64,000 nt of DNA from contig CM060731.1 of the NCBI GenBank assembly GCA_030704615.1, positions 51,644,001-51,708,000 on the forward strand, in the 5' to 3' direction. Under the pieces are notes generated by a model that saw only the letters and a program-made list of their open reading frames with translations, was not told the origin of the DNA and did not search any database. The first letter of the stretch is position 1; every line of letters begins with the position of its first letter. The position numbers and the translations under genes were made by a program. The stretch comes from Takakia lepidozioides (lineage: Eukaryota > Streptophyta > Takakiopsida > Takakiales > Takakiaceae). Positions 1 through 12,700 of the stretch are shown here, in pieces.

Positions 1-1711
1 GCTGGACGCCCAATCCAAAGCCCGGCCAGTTAATCTTCTACATGATATGGTGCTTCCCGTCCGTCCACCGCAAAGAAAAGACAGGGTCTTGGGTATGGCC
101 TCTCTCTGCGGGCGCAGGAGAGCGCCCGAACATGCTACCATGTCTGTGCATGCGAGACTTATGGCAGCGAAGAAGAGGGCAGCAAAACAAGGTGAAATAG
201 GATACATGCAACAAAACAAGGATAGAGGCAACTAAGTTGTTTCCTTCAATTGTTCTGCCAGGTTTTCCCTTCCCAACAAATTGTCACGAGATCATCCGTG
301 AACCGTCCACATCTAGTCTAGTTGGTGTCTGTCAAATCCTCGAGAAGAAGGTGATCACCTAGTGCCCATACTTAGGCCCATGACACACGAGCGGCAGGAA
401 ATTGTCGCGTTCCAAATACCAAAGGCCAGGAGTTTTGCCTATATATAGGTCCACATCAGCCTACATCAGCGATAAGATCTTGGCTGGCTACATCATACTT
501 CGTTGGGTTCATAGACGCATACTGACGAGTGGAAAAGTCTTGTTTTGTCCTCCCAATCCGGGCTGTTGCGATATCGGCAGCTGGGCCCATCTCATGGGAG
601 ACTGTTGCTGACAATTCTTTTCTACTGACCACTGCAGCAGTTCCTTTTAGGTCGCGTTCTTCCTCACGACGGAGCTGTGTCTCTGTTGTCCCTCACACGC
701 GCATGAAGATTTGAAGGATCCAGATCATTCTAGGATTGTCCATACTTGATGCAGCACGGGAGTAAGACCATGGAGATGATCACTCTGGTGTGTTTTTTGG
801 GGGGTTTTTTCGGGCAGTTGTCTATCGTTGTCATTCGTTTGCGAGCCATCCTCATACTCACGCACCGCCTGCTTTCTTGTGTTCAGCTCCCGTGATCTGC
901 ACGCTCTGGTGCGTTCTCTCTTCAATTTCGTGCACCGCCTCTAGGATTTTCAAATGAGCTGCCGTTTGGATGTTCTGAGAGGGTAGTGGTCATGACTGCG
1001 TGAATGTACAGTTGAAGCATTGTCGTCTGTAGAAGGGTCGCATTTCCAGCACCTCGAGTAACGAGAGGGTGACTATTGCCGTGGATACCTGATGATCATC
1101 CAGCACAACAAACCATGGCAAGAATTACTCACAGATTGAGCACCCGTTGTGTTGAAAACATTTCATACATCATTCACGGTGGTCAAATTCAGCTGTGACT
1201 AAGGAGTCTTTAACTCTGGGGGGTCCATGTGAATGCGCAGCTGAAGCGTTGGCTCGCAGACCAAAATGTCTACAAAATTAAAGCCTGGTCAGTATTTGCA
1301 GTCTGGGTTACAAGAAAATGTTAAGGTCATGTATAAGCTCTTTGGACGCAGAACTTCCAGGCCTGAAGATGGTTGCAAATAACTCCAGTGCACACGGTCA
1401 TAGCTTATCGAGTGACGGGTTTTTTCTCATGGATTCAGTCAAAGACATCTTCTTAACATTCCGAAATCTGGGGGATATTGGTCATCGACAGATGATAGGA
1501 GAAGTTACTGCAGGCCAATTCCTTGGCATCCCTGTGGCTTGGGGTCAGAGGCATGGCAGGATCCTTTAAAATCCAACTCAAATGCAGCGTATCAGTACAT
1601 GGGTTTTGGAATAGTTTGTGGCTTCCACAGCATGTTATAGACATGAAATTTGAGAGCCAGGCCTCATGAAAGTGCCAGTTTCTTGACATAGGTCGAGGGC
1701 TTTGCAGAGCT
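1..1711. other. No gene recognised
   Basis: I see no convincing protein domain, RNA gene or repeat here. The reading frames are short and have no recognisable composition. The right end lies directly upstream of the candidate first coding exon at 1712 and may hold its promoter and leader. Confidence 0.4.
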
Positions 1712-4700
1712 ATGTTCCAGCGATTTAAGAGCAAGCCTAAGAAAAACCCTCTCAATGAAAGGGATGGCGACACCAGCTCGGAGGAGGAAGAGGAAGAAAA
1801 ACACGAGGAAGGAGGAAATAATAAAATGACAGTAGACAAGGACCTGTGGAATGGTGATGAGAAAGTCCCTCATGCTGCTGAATTGGAAGCTAGAGCTGCT
1901 GTCAAGTTCAGCGGGTGAGCTTTATATGCTATGAAGTTCTCTTTTTTTCCGTCATTTACAAGCATGTCGTCTGTTTAAGAGTGCAGTAGACCAACAAGCG
2001 TTTGTGTGTGGCAGTTCTTTTTAGGGCACTGATCGCATTTATACACTGGCAGGCCTACTTTCTGCAAGGAGCTATTTTACCACATCTTCTTTCCTCTTTC
2101 AGCTCCCCTTATGGTATATCTGGACGGAGGGTGGCTTGCCCTTGTGAATCGTGATTTACAGTCATTCTCAAGTATTTCTCATGGTTTGGCAACTTTTCCT
2201 AGCTGTCTGCTGTAAGTATCTAACAGCACATTAGGGACTCCCTATTCTGTTGTATGTTGAATAGCGACAGTTGGCTGGCCAGTGAAGTCTCATTCAATTC
2301 TCTATGCTGTGTTAACTACTGCATTGAACAGATCAGATTTGGCTAAAACTCATGGACATTGACTCCAGGTTGTTTGCAAGTGCACTAATTATTGGGTTGT
2401 ATGTACTGGTGGGCATATGTACAGTTTTCTCATTCAATACAGTGAGTACATATTACATGGTGGGAGGGAATTACACTAACTTTGTGTACGACATCCTGCT
2501 GGTCGACATCCTCTGGATCATGCGCAACTCGGTACAAGCCATTCCTGTTCTCTCATAGACACCCGTATACTTCTGACATCTTCACAGCTTTTTGTCTCGT
2601 TCATTGCTTGTCTATTCTGCTGGTCAAGTGCAACTCTGGCTTTGTGGTGCACATGTGTGGCTTTCATTCATCCACCCTGGTACAAGGCTTTGCCATCAAG
2701 TTGCCATACTAGTGGTAAGGTCGAAATTCTCACAGTTTAAATATCTTGTAGCTTATCATGGGAAACAGCCAAAGGCGAACCATTGTCCCAGAAATTCATC
2801 TTCTTCACATTGGTGAGTGTGGTTGAGTGGGTGATGGCAGGTGGTTGCAACCAAGTATGCATTTGCATCAAAGGTGCAGATGGAAAAAATGCGGACGGTT
2901 TTGGTGGACCAGACTACGCGACCGCACATGACTGTATGCTCACATTGCCATGCCTCCAGTCACTCACTCAGAGCTACATCCCACAGGATTTATGCTGGTT
3001 AGGTAGGTAGGGGATTTGCTGTTTTGTACAGCCAGATCTTGGCAACAGAGCAGAGGTGGTTTTACCGACTGCGTAAGAGCTAAATGTATCACACTGGCCA
3101 TAGCTGCTGCAATAGGCAGCTTGTGATTGAATGAAAAAAATCTGTCTAGATGTTTGCAGTTTCAGGTGTTTTTCCAGGCATGTAAGATGTACTGTATGGC
3201 TATGGAGGTTGAATAAAACCTGGCAAAAGTTGCCCTAGACAAAGCAACTTTAGTCTGAGATAGTGAGTGTGTATAAATTTAGGAGGTGGTATGGCCACAT
3301 ATCTGAAGTTTGCCACAATGTTGTTTGGTGAAGCTCCTAGGTGGGTGGAATAATCCCCTTCCGCGGAAGGTTTTGAAAGAAGAGCTATTCCTAGCTGCAG
3401 TACGCTGCAGAATGATGCTGCATGCTTCCTCTTTCCAGCTTGATACCAGTACTGACTCATTTGAGGCCATTTCTGACATGGTGACTGACCTCCGTCTCGA
3501 GAAAGATGATCCGCACACGGTTCATACCCTTTCCTGTACACTTTTCTCATATGTCCATGTTGGGATGACATGTCTATGTTGGGATCTGATAATATCAATT
3601 GGAAGGGACTTCCCCTATGGCAGTACGTGAAGCTCTTTTCTTTTCGCGGATCATGGAAAATTGATCTTTCATAGTCTAGCGTCTGCAGCTCTTAACTTTG
3701 ACATGCTTGATTTCCTATCCAGCATTCATCGCTGACAATAATGGAAGAAGCCAACAAATGGTTGCAAGCTGGAAGTGAAGAGTGCCTGGATGTGATGGCA
3801 TTGACAACCCAGGGGGGTATCCTGCGTCCAGGACGCCTGCCTGTACACTTGTATGCAGCACATGTGATCCACCAATCATCAAGCCTCAGCAGGTTCCTAT
3901 TGACAGTATGCTTTGTGTCAACAGTGATTTGTAGCATGTTGGGAGTCTCAGGTGCCAATTTAAGGGCTGCCTAAATCTTACATCTTCAATCTCTTGTGTG
4001 TCTGTGTCCTAGATTCACCTTGGTTTGTTGGTGTCTTGGTGACAGATTTTGTACTTTCTTTATTGGGCCTTATGTTTGAGCAAAATGTGCTGTCCTAAGA
4101 GCAGAATGTGGTCGGGGGATGACAGGCTGAGAAGGGTGGGCCATACACTGCTAAATCAACATCTTCGAAAATGTGCATTCGGCTTGTCCTTGGCCATTGC
4201 AGTGCTTCCTATTGTTGGTCGGTTTTTCCTTGGTGTGTCTCTCATCTCATGAGTCCTTTCCCCAGTCACTTCCATGAGTCAGAGAGTCACGACTACTGCT
4301 TAAGTGGGTGTGCTGTCCTCAGCGGTTTTGTTGTCCTGATTGTCTTCATCGGACTATAGTTGTCCATTTTGAGGAATAGTTAACTAAGTCTGTGCAGAAA
4401 AATGTGTACCTTAATGAGAGAAGATTCATGAGAATATTACTGCCTACCCAACACAAACTTTTTGTGGGATGCAGGGGGCCACCGAATACCAGGGCCACTT
4501 TGGGCAAAGTATACTATCACTGTCTCAAGCTTTTTTCTCATGTTTTTCTCCATGTGGTCGAATGTGCCTTCATGATGGTTGGGGTTTTGGATTTTCGCCG
4601 CGCCACTATGTGGCCTCAAAGCTGGATGAGCTTTTGCGCACAGGCGTTTATACAGGCAGTCTGCATATCCGGACGCCTCGCTCTCTTCGGTCGTTGCGCA

Positions 4701-6533
4701 AAAGGTCTTATGAGTGGTTGATCAGGCTCAACGGGAGCAGGGGTGGGAGTAGCAGTGGTGGTAGCAATCGTAGTGGAGGCCTCAGGGGCAGGGCATTTGG
4801 CTTGACTTCAATGACCCAGACTCATTGCAAGCCTGGTGGACCTGCCGGATGCTGGTGCATGATTTTGGCTTAGGTTTCCATAAGCGCATCAAAGTGAGTC
4901 TCTTGCCTTCACCTATCAGCTCAATTACATGTTTTATTTTCCATAATGGGTTCATGAGGTTGTACTTATCCAACCATCCTTGTTCTTCAATAGGCATTAC
5001 TACTGTCATTAAGCTGTAAATAGGAAACATAAAACCTGGTTAATCTATTTTATTATCCATCTGTCTCCTTTGCAAAGTTTACTCCGCTGTGGTGCCCCAT
5101 CACACTTCCACCCATATGCATACATTTTCATAGAACTCAACAGCTTCAATGTATTGCCCTCAAGTTCTTCTATGTCTGTAGATTAATGATGGAAAGTCGG
5201 TGGAAACGATGTGGGTTGTTGCTTGGGCATTGTGCAGTACTACACCACATACTTTGCATGCTATGGCTTGATTCTCATTGTATTTTGTCGCTCTGCGGCT
5301 GATTACGGGCATCAAGAGGGACGATATCTACTTCATGTAAGTCCTACCTCTGATATATTCTGGCTTGTCAACTGATATGTTATTCGAGTAGCTTTTTGGT
5401 TGTATTGTCTCTTTCTTTCTTCTATATTGCTTTTTGACCCATTGGTGCCTGGGCAGTCATTGACCTTTCATAACCTCTCTGCGTGGAAATGTTGGTCTTA
5501 TGGTGGTCTTTGCAACTTGCCAGGATGTTGATGTCCTTAGACAGATGCCCAAAATTTCTGCTGATCAAGTCTAATCTCAGACTGAAACATTACAGCTCTC
5601 GTCACTGTGAGGTTCCTTGCTACCTTGGCTGGTCCACTAGCTCAATAATGAGTGGCACAGTAGAGTTATTCAGATCATAGCACTGGTGTGTATTCACACT
5701 TCTGGCACTCATGGTATGGCCTGGAGGTGATATCAACATGGTGCGGCAGATGCAGGGGGCCACTCTTACATACCGGAAAAGTAATCCTTCATGCTATACA
5801 CCCAATTTAGTTTTCAGTTTTTCCATACTGCTATTACCTTTGTGATGCTTATAAGTATCGTGTGAACACAAGAACCAGCAAAGGGGTGCACCCAGGAACA
5901 CACACATTGGTGAGCCCGATTAGTTGTATTTGACTCTTCCCAAAGCTCTTACCCAATGGACATCTACCTATTTAGGTTTATAACCATGCATCTATGCAAA
6001 TTTTCAGAAGCCAAAGTGTGTTACTCTTCCCTATCTTGTGTAGATATGTGCTCAGACATGTTGATCATTAACTCAGAGGGACTATCAAGGGAGCGAGAGG
6101 GATTTTGATGAGGTAATTGTGGGCAAGCGAATGAAACAGCTGAGACTACAGATGCAAATTCAGGAGGACAAAACACAGAGAAGCAGTGAGGAGTTGAAGA
6201 AAGAAATGACTGCAATACAGACCATGGCATCCATCACTGAGGCAGTCAAGTGGGATAATGGCAAACATAAGGTGGTTACTATGACTGTACTTGTGTTGGC
6301 CGTCCAACGGGCTCATTAGCAGGGACATTAGTTCGGTCTGTTGCTCCACTGTCATGTCTATCCAGGTGTAACATCACTGATCTGAGTATAATTTGGTAGT
6401 GTGTTTTGCTCTACAGGTATCAGTTTGCGGATTTCAGGCTGGGGAGCAACTGATAAGTGTGATTGTTGCGATATTGACAGCGACCATAAGCATTGGTGTA
6501 GGACAAATTGTCACAAGGACAGTGGGTGCCTGA
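1712..6533 (+). CDS. Putative multi-exon membrane protein, family not recognised
   Basis: I do not recognise this gene. Several open segments bounded by plausible splice sites lie on the plus strand. The first (1712-1913) encodes a basic start, an acidic Glu-run and a donor GTGAGC. A segment at about 2333-2531 encodes a strongly hydrophobic helix (LFASALIIGLYVLVGICTVF) and ends at a GTACAAG donor. A segment at about 4788-4892 encodes WLDFNDPDSLQAWWTCR and ends AAA|GTGAGT. A segment starting after the cag at about 5233 encodes another hydrophobic helix (YGLILIVFVALRLITGIKRD) and ends before GTAAGT. Near 6090-6270 there is a charged, probably coiled-coil segment. A last exon from about 6419 encodes a hydrophobic tail ending in TGA at 6531-6533. 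Together this looks like a polytopic membrane protein with cytosolic N-terminal and coiled-coil parts. Exons between 2.6 and 4.7 kb are uncertain, and I could not confirm frame continuity, so the locus could be partly decayed. Confidence 0.35.
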
Positions 6534-8491
6534 AGTGACTTGCTCCAATCAAACCAACAGTTGATGGCTTATAGTGTTTGTTATATAGTGTATGTGCACT
6601 TCTCTCCCAGTGTTAAATTGGATTTGAGTTACTTGACATGGCCTGCGGCTGGTGCGGGCCAGCGCTACCACAACAGTGCCTAAAGTACGACCCTCCATGG
6701 AAAACTCCTGGCAGTGTCCGTCTCTTGCTCATACAAGTCTCTTGCCCTTACAAGTCAGTCGCCTGTGCATTTTCTCTTTTTAGCAAGGAACAGGGAAAAT
6801 GACCCAGTATAGACTTTGTAAATAGGACAGAGAACCCCCAATAGGGCACTCTGCCCTTGTAACTTAGGAGGTTTTAGTTGCATGTTGGTTTATGTGGTGT
6901 TCTACCTGTGTTCTCTGGCCAATTGAGGGGCAGATGTCTTTCTTTTTATTTACTTTTCTGTATGGTAAGTTACACTAGTCGACAGAGCCTTATGGGATGC
7001 TAGGCAGTGCATTTGCTCGCACCCCAACTCCCCTCCTCTACTTTTCTGCTCTGTTGAATTATTTTGGGCCTTTGGCCACAAGGCTGCATGTAGCAAAATT
7101 TATTAAGGATGACTCTGCAGTCTCAGCACTGTAAGCAATCTCTTCATTACGATGGTTGGAAGCTTTCTAGTGAAATGTCTAGGGCTGCATTATAAAACTG
7201 AACAGGATATGCTGCCGTCCATGAATGACAAAAATGACAAGGAAGGGCAGGACTTCACTGCCAGTTCATTGATTCATTTGCACTCCGTTGTATCAGCAGT
7301 AATGACAAATATTTTATGCAGAGCTCAGCATCTTTGAATTCACTAGGGTGACAGCCACGTTACTTCCCAATCTGCCAACGAACTTTTGTGTCCGCTTTAG
7401 AACTGCAACAATTAATCATGGAATATGAGCTGTGTTGTTACTGAATGTGTAGCACCAACCATGCTCAAGACATACAGGAAACCTGTCACTCGAAAAGCGA
7501 ATTCATGTGAACTCAGTTTCCTTCCTTTCCTCCCATATATCTCCATCTCTGTGTACAGCAACTCAAGCACCACAGATTGCCTGCAGTGAATTCGTCAGGG
7601 TTCTCTCTCCTGTGCACAACCAACCAATTCTTTTGCAAAAATCTCCCTTGGATCTTTTTCACCACACATTTAGTTGTATGGAGACCTCGATATGTTCAGT
7701 TCCCAAATGCAGGTTACACGGAGTGAGCAGAGAACAAAAGGGCCCACTGTGAGAGACAGAAGCATGACTGAAAGTGAGAGAGAGCTCAACCTCTAGTGCC
7801 CATGAGCTCAAGGAGCCTGGACAACAGGTCCACATGAAGTGAAGAGGTGATCATTTGTCTAGGTTCCCCCACCCATTCAGGACCATATAGATTTCCCTGG
7901 AATCATCAGGGAACGACTCCAGAGCAAGGGTTTCAATCAAGAGTTCCCTACCTCAGGACCCATCAGGGCGCTTGTGACAAATTTGGGGAAAAGGTTGGGG
8001 GTGCAGAAGTGCATGAATTTTTGGATCAAACCACAAGCCGCATTATTCACCACTATAGGAATGCATAGTGAAGAGACAATCCGGACTAGGATCTTGAGAC
8101 AAATCACTCCTTGCACATTCCTCAGTCTTGATTAGATTCCCTCTTATACAAGGAAAGAGAAACCAACGCTGAAACGTTGGCCTCGGGCAAAGTTTCAAAA
8201 ACGCTGTGCTGAAGCTGTAACTGATCTAGGACCTCACCTTGAAGCTTTATTGATAATTGCCACAACGATGACATCCAGGCAGAAGTGGTGACACTAATTT
8301 CTGGCCCCTATGCCCCTTAATAAAGATCCCAAAAAAGACTTGATGGCCTGCACCGGTGTCAAACTGCCCCCTTGTTATTTCAATGTACAGTGTAAGGAGA
8401 CTCTGACAGTAGCTTTGAAGTCCTGAACTGTTAGTTACATTTGACAGTAAGAAGAGAAACCTAGTAAAATTGGAAAAGCACCAAAAAAATG
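6534..8491. other. No gene recognised
   Basis: Apart from short unsupported frames, nothing is visible between the putative membrane-protein locus and the 3' end of the BTB gene. The part nearest 8491 is presumably 3' UTR of the minus-strand BTB gene. Confidence 0.4.
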
Positions 8492-9536
8492 TCAACGCAT
8501 CGCTCCTTGCAAATTGGCACCACCGAGGAGCGCCCCCTCCAACACAGTGTCTCTAAGGTCGACATGAGCCAGATAAGCTCGTTGAAGATTAGCCCCACGC
8601 AGGTTGGCCATTTAGTTTGGCACCCTTGAGGTTTGCTTGTTCTAGATTTGCTTCAGAAAGATTTGCATTTGAAAGATCTGCATTCTGTAAGTGGGCAGAC
8701 CGAAGGTCTGCATTGCAGAAACTGGAATTGACCAAGCAGGCATCTGCCAGGTTGGCACTTTGCAGATTGGCACCAGCCAACACCGATCCACGCATGCTAG
8801 CCCCATTAAACAAGCAAGAAAAGAGATTGGCGTAGTGAAAATTGGCACCGTCTGCCTCAGCTCCAGTGAATAGCGCACATTGCAGCTTGGCACGAGAAAA
8901 GAAGGTGTTGATAAGCCGAGCGTGACTGAGGTCCACATTACTCAAATCCAGTTTGGAGAGGTTTTGCCCTGACAGATTGACCCCGCGGAGGCGCACTTTC
9001 TCAAACTGGAGACACTTGATCACATCACGGCGCGTCATCTCGGGCTTGGTGTTGTCATCCTCATCCTTTTTGCAGAGGAGTGGCATCAAATTCTCCATCA
9101 ACCCCGTCAGTTGGTAATACTCAGCCTCCCGTAACAGCTCCTGATACGATTGGATTTCCATCATCGGCACAATGCCATCACGCAGCCAATTCAGGATATG
9201 TCGGAAATGTGTGCCATCTCTGTCTATAAACACTGCCCCCTTCTTCGGATCCATATGCAGGCGATGCCGACCACTGAACATGACAGCCAGCATGGAATCT
9301 GTGTCCCGCTGTGTCAAAGTCTCCACTGTTGTTGCAAAGATGGTTCCCCCAACATTGAGCCGCACAATGGATGGGATCTCGATAATATTCTCGGTGCCTG
9401 TAGGGGCAGAGGTGACAGTAGATTGCGAAGGGCTCTCACTGGACAGAGACTCGTCCCCCAAGCATGGCAGAGAGGGGAGAGGGCCACCCATCTCGGGAAA
9501 ATCTCTGAAAATGCTCTGGCTGAACAAGACATCCAC
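8492..9536 (-). CDS. FIP2: BTB/POZ (T1-type) pentapeptide-repeat protein, FIP2-like, with a late frameshift
   Basis: This matches the plant FIP2/KCTD9-like family (Arabidopsis At5g55000), cytosolic BTB proteins thought to act as adaptors. The open frame runs 9536 to 8589 (315 codons). After a Ser/Pro-rich leader, a T1-type BTB domain begins at about residue 57 (IVRLNVGGTIFATTV) and includes FIDRDGTHFRHILNWLRDG. Pentapeptide repeats of the A(D/N)LxxA type fill roughly residues 180-310. The frame then stops at NGQPAWG, but the next frame continues the repeat exactly as the family does (ANLRGANLQRAYL onward) and ends naturally in GAMR at 8492-8494. The total span is 3n+1, so one extra base, most simply in the GGCC at about 8606-8609, explains the break. 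It could be a real late truncation of about 40 residues or an assembly error. The ATG at 9536 is chosen by the open frame; a second Met 16 codons in is also possible, and upstream exons cannot be excluded. Confidence 0.85.
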
Positions 9537-11523
9537 ACAGTCACATCTAGTTAGTGATCCTCACAGCCTCACATCACCCCTCCCTCTCCAAACAGAATCA
9601 CACAAACCCGCATCCAATGTGCAACACACTCAATTCCACAAACCCACATCGATAGATCCTTGCGTGAAGCCAGTGGCTCTCTACAATCGCTGCCTTCTTA
9701 CTTACATCTTAGGACCATTCTCCACACACATCCCGATTCAGGTCCTTTGTACAACTGTCCCTGAGGTGCTGTGTGAACACTCGTGACTCAGATCTTTATT
9801 CCCTTAAAATTCCCTTAAAATTCCCTTAAAATTCATACACAGTCCTTTGGAAACCTCTTTTCACACCAGAAAACCCACTTCAGCTTTTCTTGGAACTGCT
9901 TAGTACCAAGTATCTGGCCACTTGAACTGAAAACTGAGTAGAGTATGGTTGGGCGTGGTTCAGACCGAGGCCCAAGAATGACAATGCACAGTTTCTAGTT
10001 CTTTTGCAAGATGGGCATCTAGTGTTCATTTTGGGATAATACTTTTCAGTAGGTTTCTGAAGATCAAGTATGAATGCTTCAATGTAGAGATACCATCCCT
10101 GCGCATAGATGTACAGGAAATGGAACTTTAAACACCCGTACTTGCTGCATATGTGAATTGATGAGACTGCTTTTTGCAGACCATGAACAGAAAGAAGTCT
10201 ATTGCCACTTGGTTTTTAGCAGTAAACCTTGGCTCGCATTCAGATCTCCATAGTAATACTTCAATCTACACGAGCATGTAGAGCTGGAGCTCTCTTATGT
10301 ACAAATGGTGCCGAACACCTCAGAACTATTACACCCAGGATGTGATCAACCTCAATACAACATACAAAAAATTGTTAGATCTTCTCAGTGTTGACAGCCA
10401 CCAGCAGGTAGGTGTCTGATTCCAAGAAAAATTTCTAGAACTGGCTAGAAGTTCCCTCAGATCCCTCCTTCATGGGGGTGAATGAACTATATTGCCAGAC
10501 AGCTCTCACAATATTTCTTCATAGGATTTGATCAGCTGCCATAAGATCCAGTTAAGCCAAAGTAGGACCACTCTTTCACAAGTTCCTGAAAACTTGACTG
10601 AAGTTCACCCCGAACTGACTGTTCGAGCTGGGTCAATCTCACCCAATCACTAGAAGTAAGAAAACAGTTCCGCATGTGGATGATTACCAAGTTGAAAATT
10701 AGCAGACATTTCCATGAATTGGCATAAACCCCCTACAATTTTGTCTCTAAAACTTACAAAACTTGAGAATCTTAATGTGAATCTTGGGAACCACCCCACA
10801 GCCTTCGCTCTACTTCACTCCCATCGTGCAAGCATCCACTCCAATCTCAACCAACAGTTGTCATTGAGCATCAAACTTGGTAATTGAACCTCTCCAAACT
10901 TCACATAATACACAGAAGGAACCATGGCTGTCATTGCTCCGTCAGCCATAAATGATCAACTCATTCCCCTGTACACATAACAGTGCAATGCTGTTGAGTT
11001 TTGACAGTCTTCTCACACTACATCTAACATTCAACACCCCAGCCAATACTGTTGACGCCTTGTTTTTAGAATGTGAAGGGAGGTGCTATGAGATTGCCCT
11101 GTTCCGCCCAGCTCTCTCTCTTACCCTCACAAACTACTCCATCCACACTGCACAGGATCTATTACAATAAGGACCCCAGACAACAAATACTTGATTCGTC
11201 CCCTTGTCAAAAAATTAATGGGATAGAGAAAGCACCCACATTCAAAGTAACCAGGCTGATGTGTGCTTATTGCTTATCAGTTTAAAAACTATGTGATGGA
11301 ACAAAATATTCCTCATCAAAAATGTTACATCATCTGATCAATTCAAACACCTAAAAAAAGAGAATCCCCCATACTCCCGCAGTTTGCTTTGCAATCCAAC
11401 AAATAGAAGGTCCATGCGGTTCACCAATAATATCTAAGAACCAAGTGAAAAATTAGGGCCTCCAGGACCTCCACCGCATACTCTCTGGATCGCCGCTGAC
11501 ATGAGAAGAAGCTCACCCAGGTG
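9537..11523. other. Intergenic, with an 11-bp tandem microrepeat
   Basis: No gene is recognised. Three tandem copies of an 11-base unit (CCCTTAAAATT) lie at about 9801-9835, just upstream of the minus-strand BTB gene. The rest is likely promoter or leader of that gene plus the 3' UTR of SEC61 gamma. Confidence 0.5.
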
Positions 11524-12063
11524 CTATCCAGATCCGACAATGATGTTGTTGATGGGTATGAATATCAATTTGACGAAAAAGCCAATGAAGCCCATAACAA
11601 CAAAGCCGAGGGCGGTTCTTATCGCCACTTTAGAAAACTCTGACACATTAAACGACCCGATATACAGATTGTCAGTACACGATAAAGCTCTTACTACTCA
11701 GATAGAGTACCAGGTCTGTTGGAAGGGACCCGACACCAGAGCACGCCTAGATTCCAAACACTTAACAAACACAGAGACCAAAACTACAGCGTGTGCTATC
11801 CATGAACCCGAATACAGTGACCCCTGGCAAGAGCTCGGAACACAGAAATCTTCATGAACGCTACAAATTGGAGGACATTTAACTCCAGCAAACTTCAAAC
11901 ACCAAGACGGGAAAATAAGGGCCTAAAAGAGGAAGACGCGAAGATGGGATACGTTAGTGAAATCATTACCTCGGCGATCTGGCTTGTGGCACCGCTTCAC
12001 GAGGCGGATGCTGTCCTTGGTAAACTCCTTAATCGGCCTCACCACCGTGTCAACGGCCTCCAT
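11524..12063 (-). CDS. SEC61G: SEC61 gamma subunit of the ER protein translocon
   Basis: This is a complete two-exon gene for the small tail-anchored gamma subunit of the Sec61 channel, which moves proteins into or across the ER membrane. Exon 1 (12063-11970) encodes [20 protein letters not shown] followed by [11 protein letters not shown], the conserved amphipathic cytosolic part. Exon 2 (11639-11524) encodes [20 protein letters not shown] and then [17 protein letters not shown], the single membrane helix, ending in TAG. The donor is G|GTAATG and the acceptor is TGTCAG|AG; the split codon restores the expected Glu. The product is 69 residues, the usual length of the family. The intron is 330 bases. 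The leader just upstream is pyrimidine/purine-rich (GAGA runs on the coding strand). No defect is seen. Confidence 0.97.
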
Positions 12064-12169
12064 TGCAGCACCCTCTCCCTTCCTCTCCCTTTCTCTCTCG
12101 CAAACAAACAGACCCCGGCAGAAGCAAACCCTAGTCTTGCTCAGTCTCACGCCTGGGAAAAGAAAATAA

Positions 12170-12191
12170 TTGTGAGCAGTCGCTCCCAGGT
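12170..12191 (+). repeat. Dispersed GTGAGC-N-GTCGCTCCC motif, copy 1
   Basis: This 22-base block (TTGTGAGC, one variable base, GTCGCTCCCAGGT across 12170-12191) recurs at 27628-27650 and, inverted, at 44637-44656. Each copy is followed by an AT-rich stretch. It is probably a terminus or fragment of a mobile element. Confidence 0.6.
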
Positions 12192-12194
12192 TTC

Positions 12195-12213
12195 CCTTAA
12201 TATATATATATAA
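12195..12213 (-). promoter_or_regulatory. Candidate TATA region of SEC61G
   Basis: A run of alternating T and A at about 12198-12212 lies some 140 bases upstream of the SEC61G start codon, a plausible TATA-box position for a leader of about 100 bases. It also borders the dispersed repeat motif at 12170-12191, so it could instead be the AT-rich end of a mobile element. Confidence 0.4.
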
Positions 12214-12300
12214 CAGGTAGAACCACTAATTGACACTTTGGGGGGTTGCGGCGTGTCAGAGTGGTGGCCTGCCTTGTTGGGCTACTCGACATCGCATTAA

Positions 12301-12700
12301 TTACTCAATGTTAGACCTACCTCCAAAGCTCCGAGAGAACAAGTTCGAGTTGGAAAACCCCAATAGCTCCAATTTACCCCGAGATGTCACGCGAGGAAAC
12401 AGGGGCTGTGTGAATCATATCTTCACTCTAAGCCAGGTTATCCAGGGAAGGAAAAAAGAAGGGAAACCCACTTTTGTTTTTTTCTTGGATGTCAAAAAGG
12501 CTTATGACAGAGGCTCCGTGTGGAGAGACGGTCTATTGCTCCGACTCTGGTCATGTGGGATCAAGAGAAAGATGTGGAGAGTTGTCCATAACTTGTATGC
12601 TCACACCAAAAAGCTGTGTCACTGTTAATGGACATTCTCTTAACTTTGTGCTCACGCGATACCAACCCCCTCCAGAATCATCTCTCCAACTTTAGACTAG
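12301..12700 (+). mobile_element. LINE reverse-transcriptase fragment
   Basis: The frame encodes part of a non-LTR retrotransposon reverse transcriptase. RGCVNHIFTLSQVIQGRKKE is followed by the palm motif FVFFLDVKKAYD and then WRDGLLLRLWSCGIK and MWRVVHNLY. The frame shifts at about 12610 (one frame ends KKLCHC, the other continues KSCVTVNGHSLNF). No catalytic YADD box, endonuclease or poly-A tail is visible here, so this is a dead internal fragment. Confidence 0.85.

Noticed and set aside
9150-9786. Plus-strand frames of 134 and 204 codons over the BTB gene
   Set aside because: They are antisense to a clearly conserved BTB domain and have no domain of their own.
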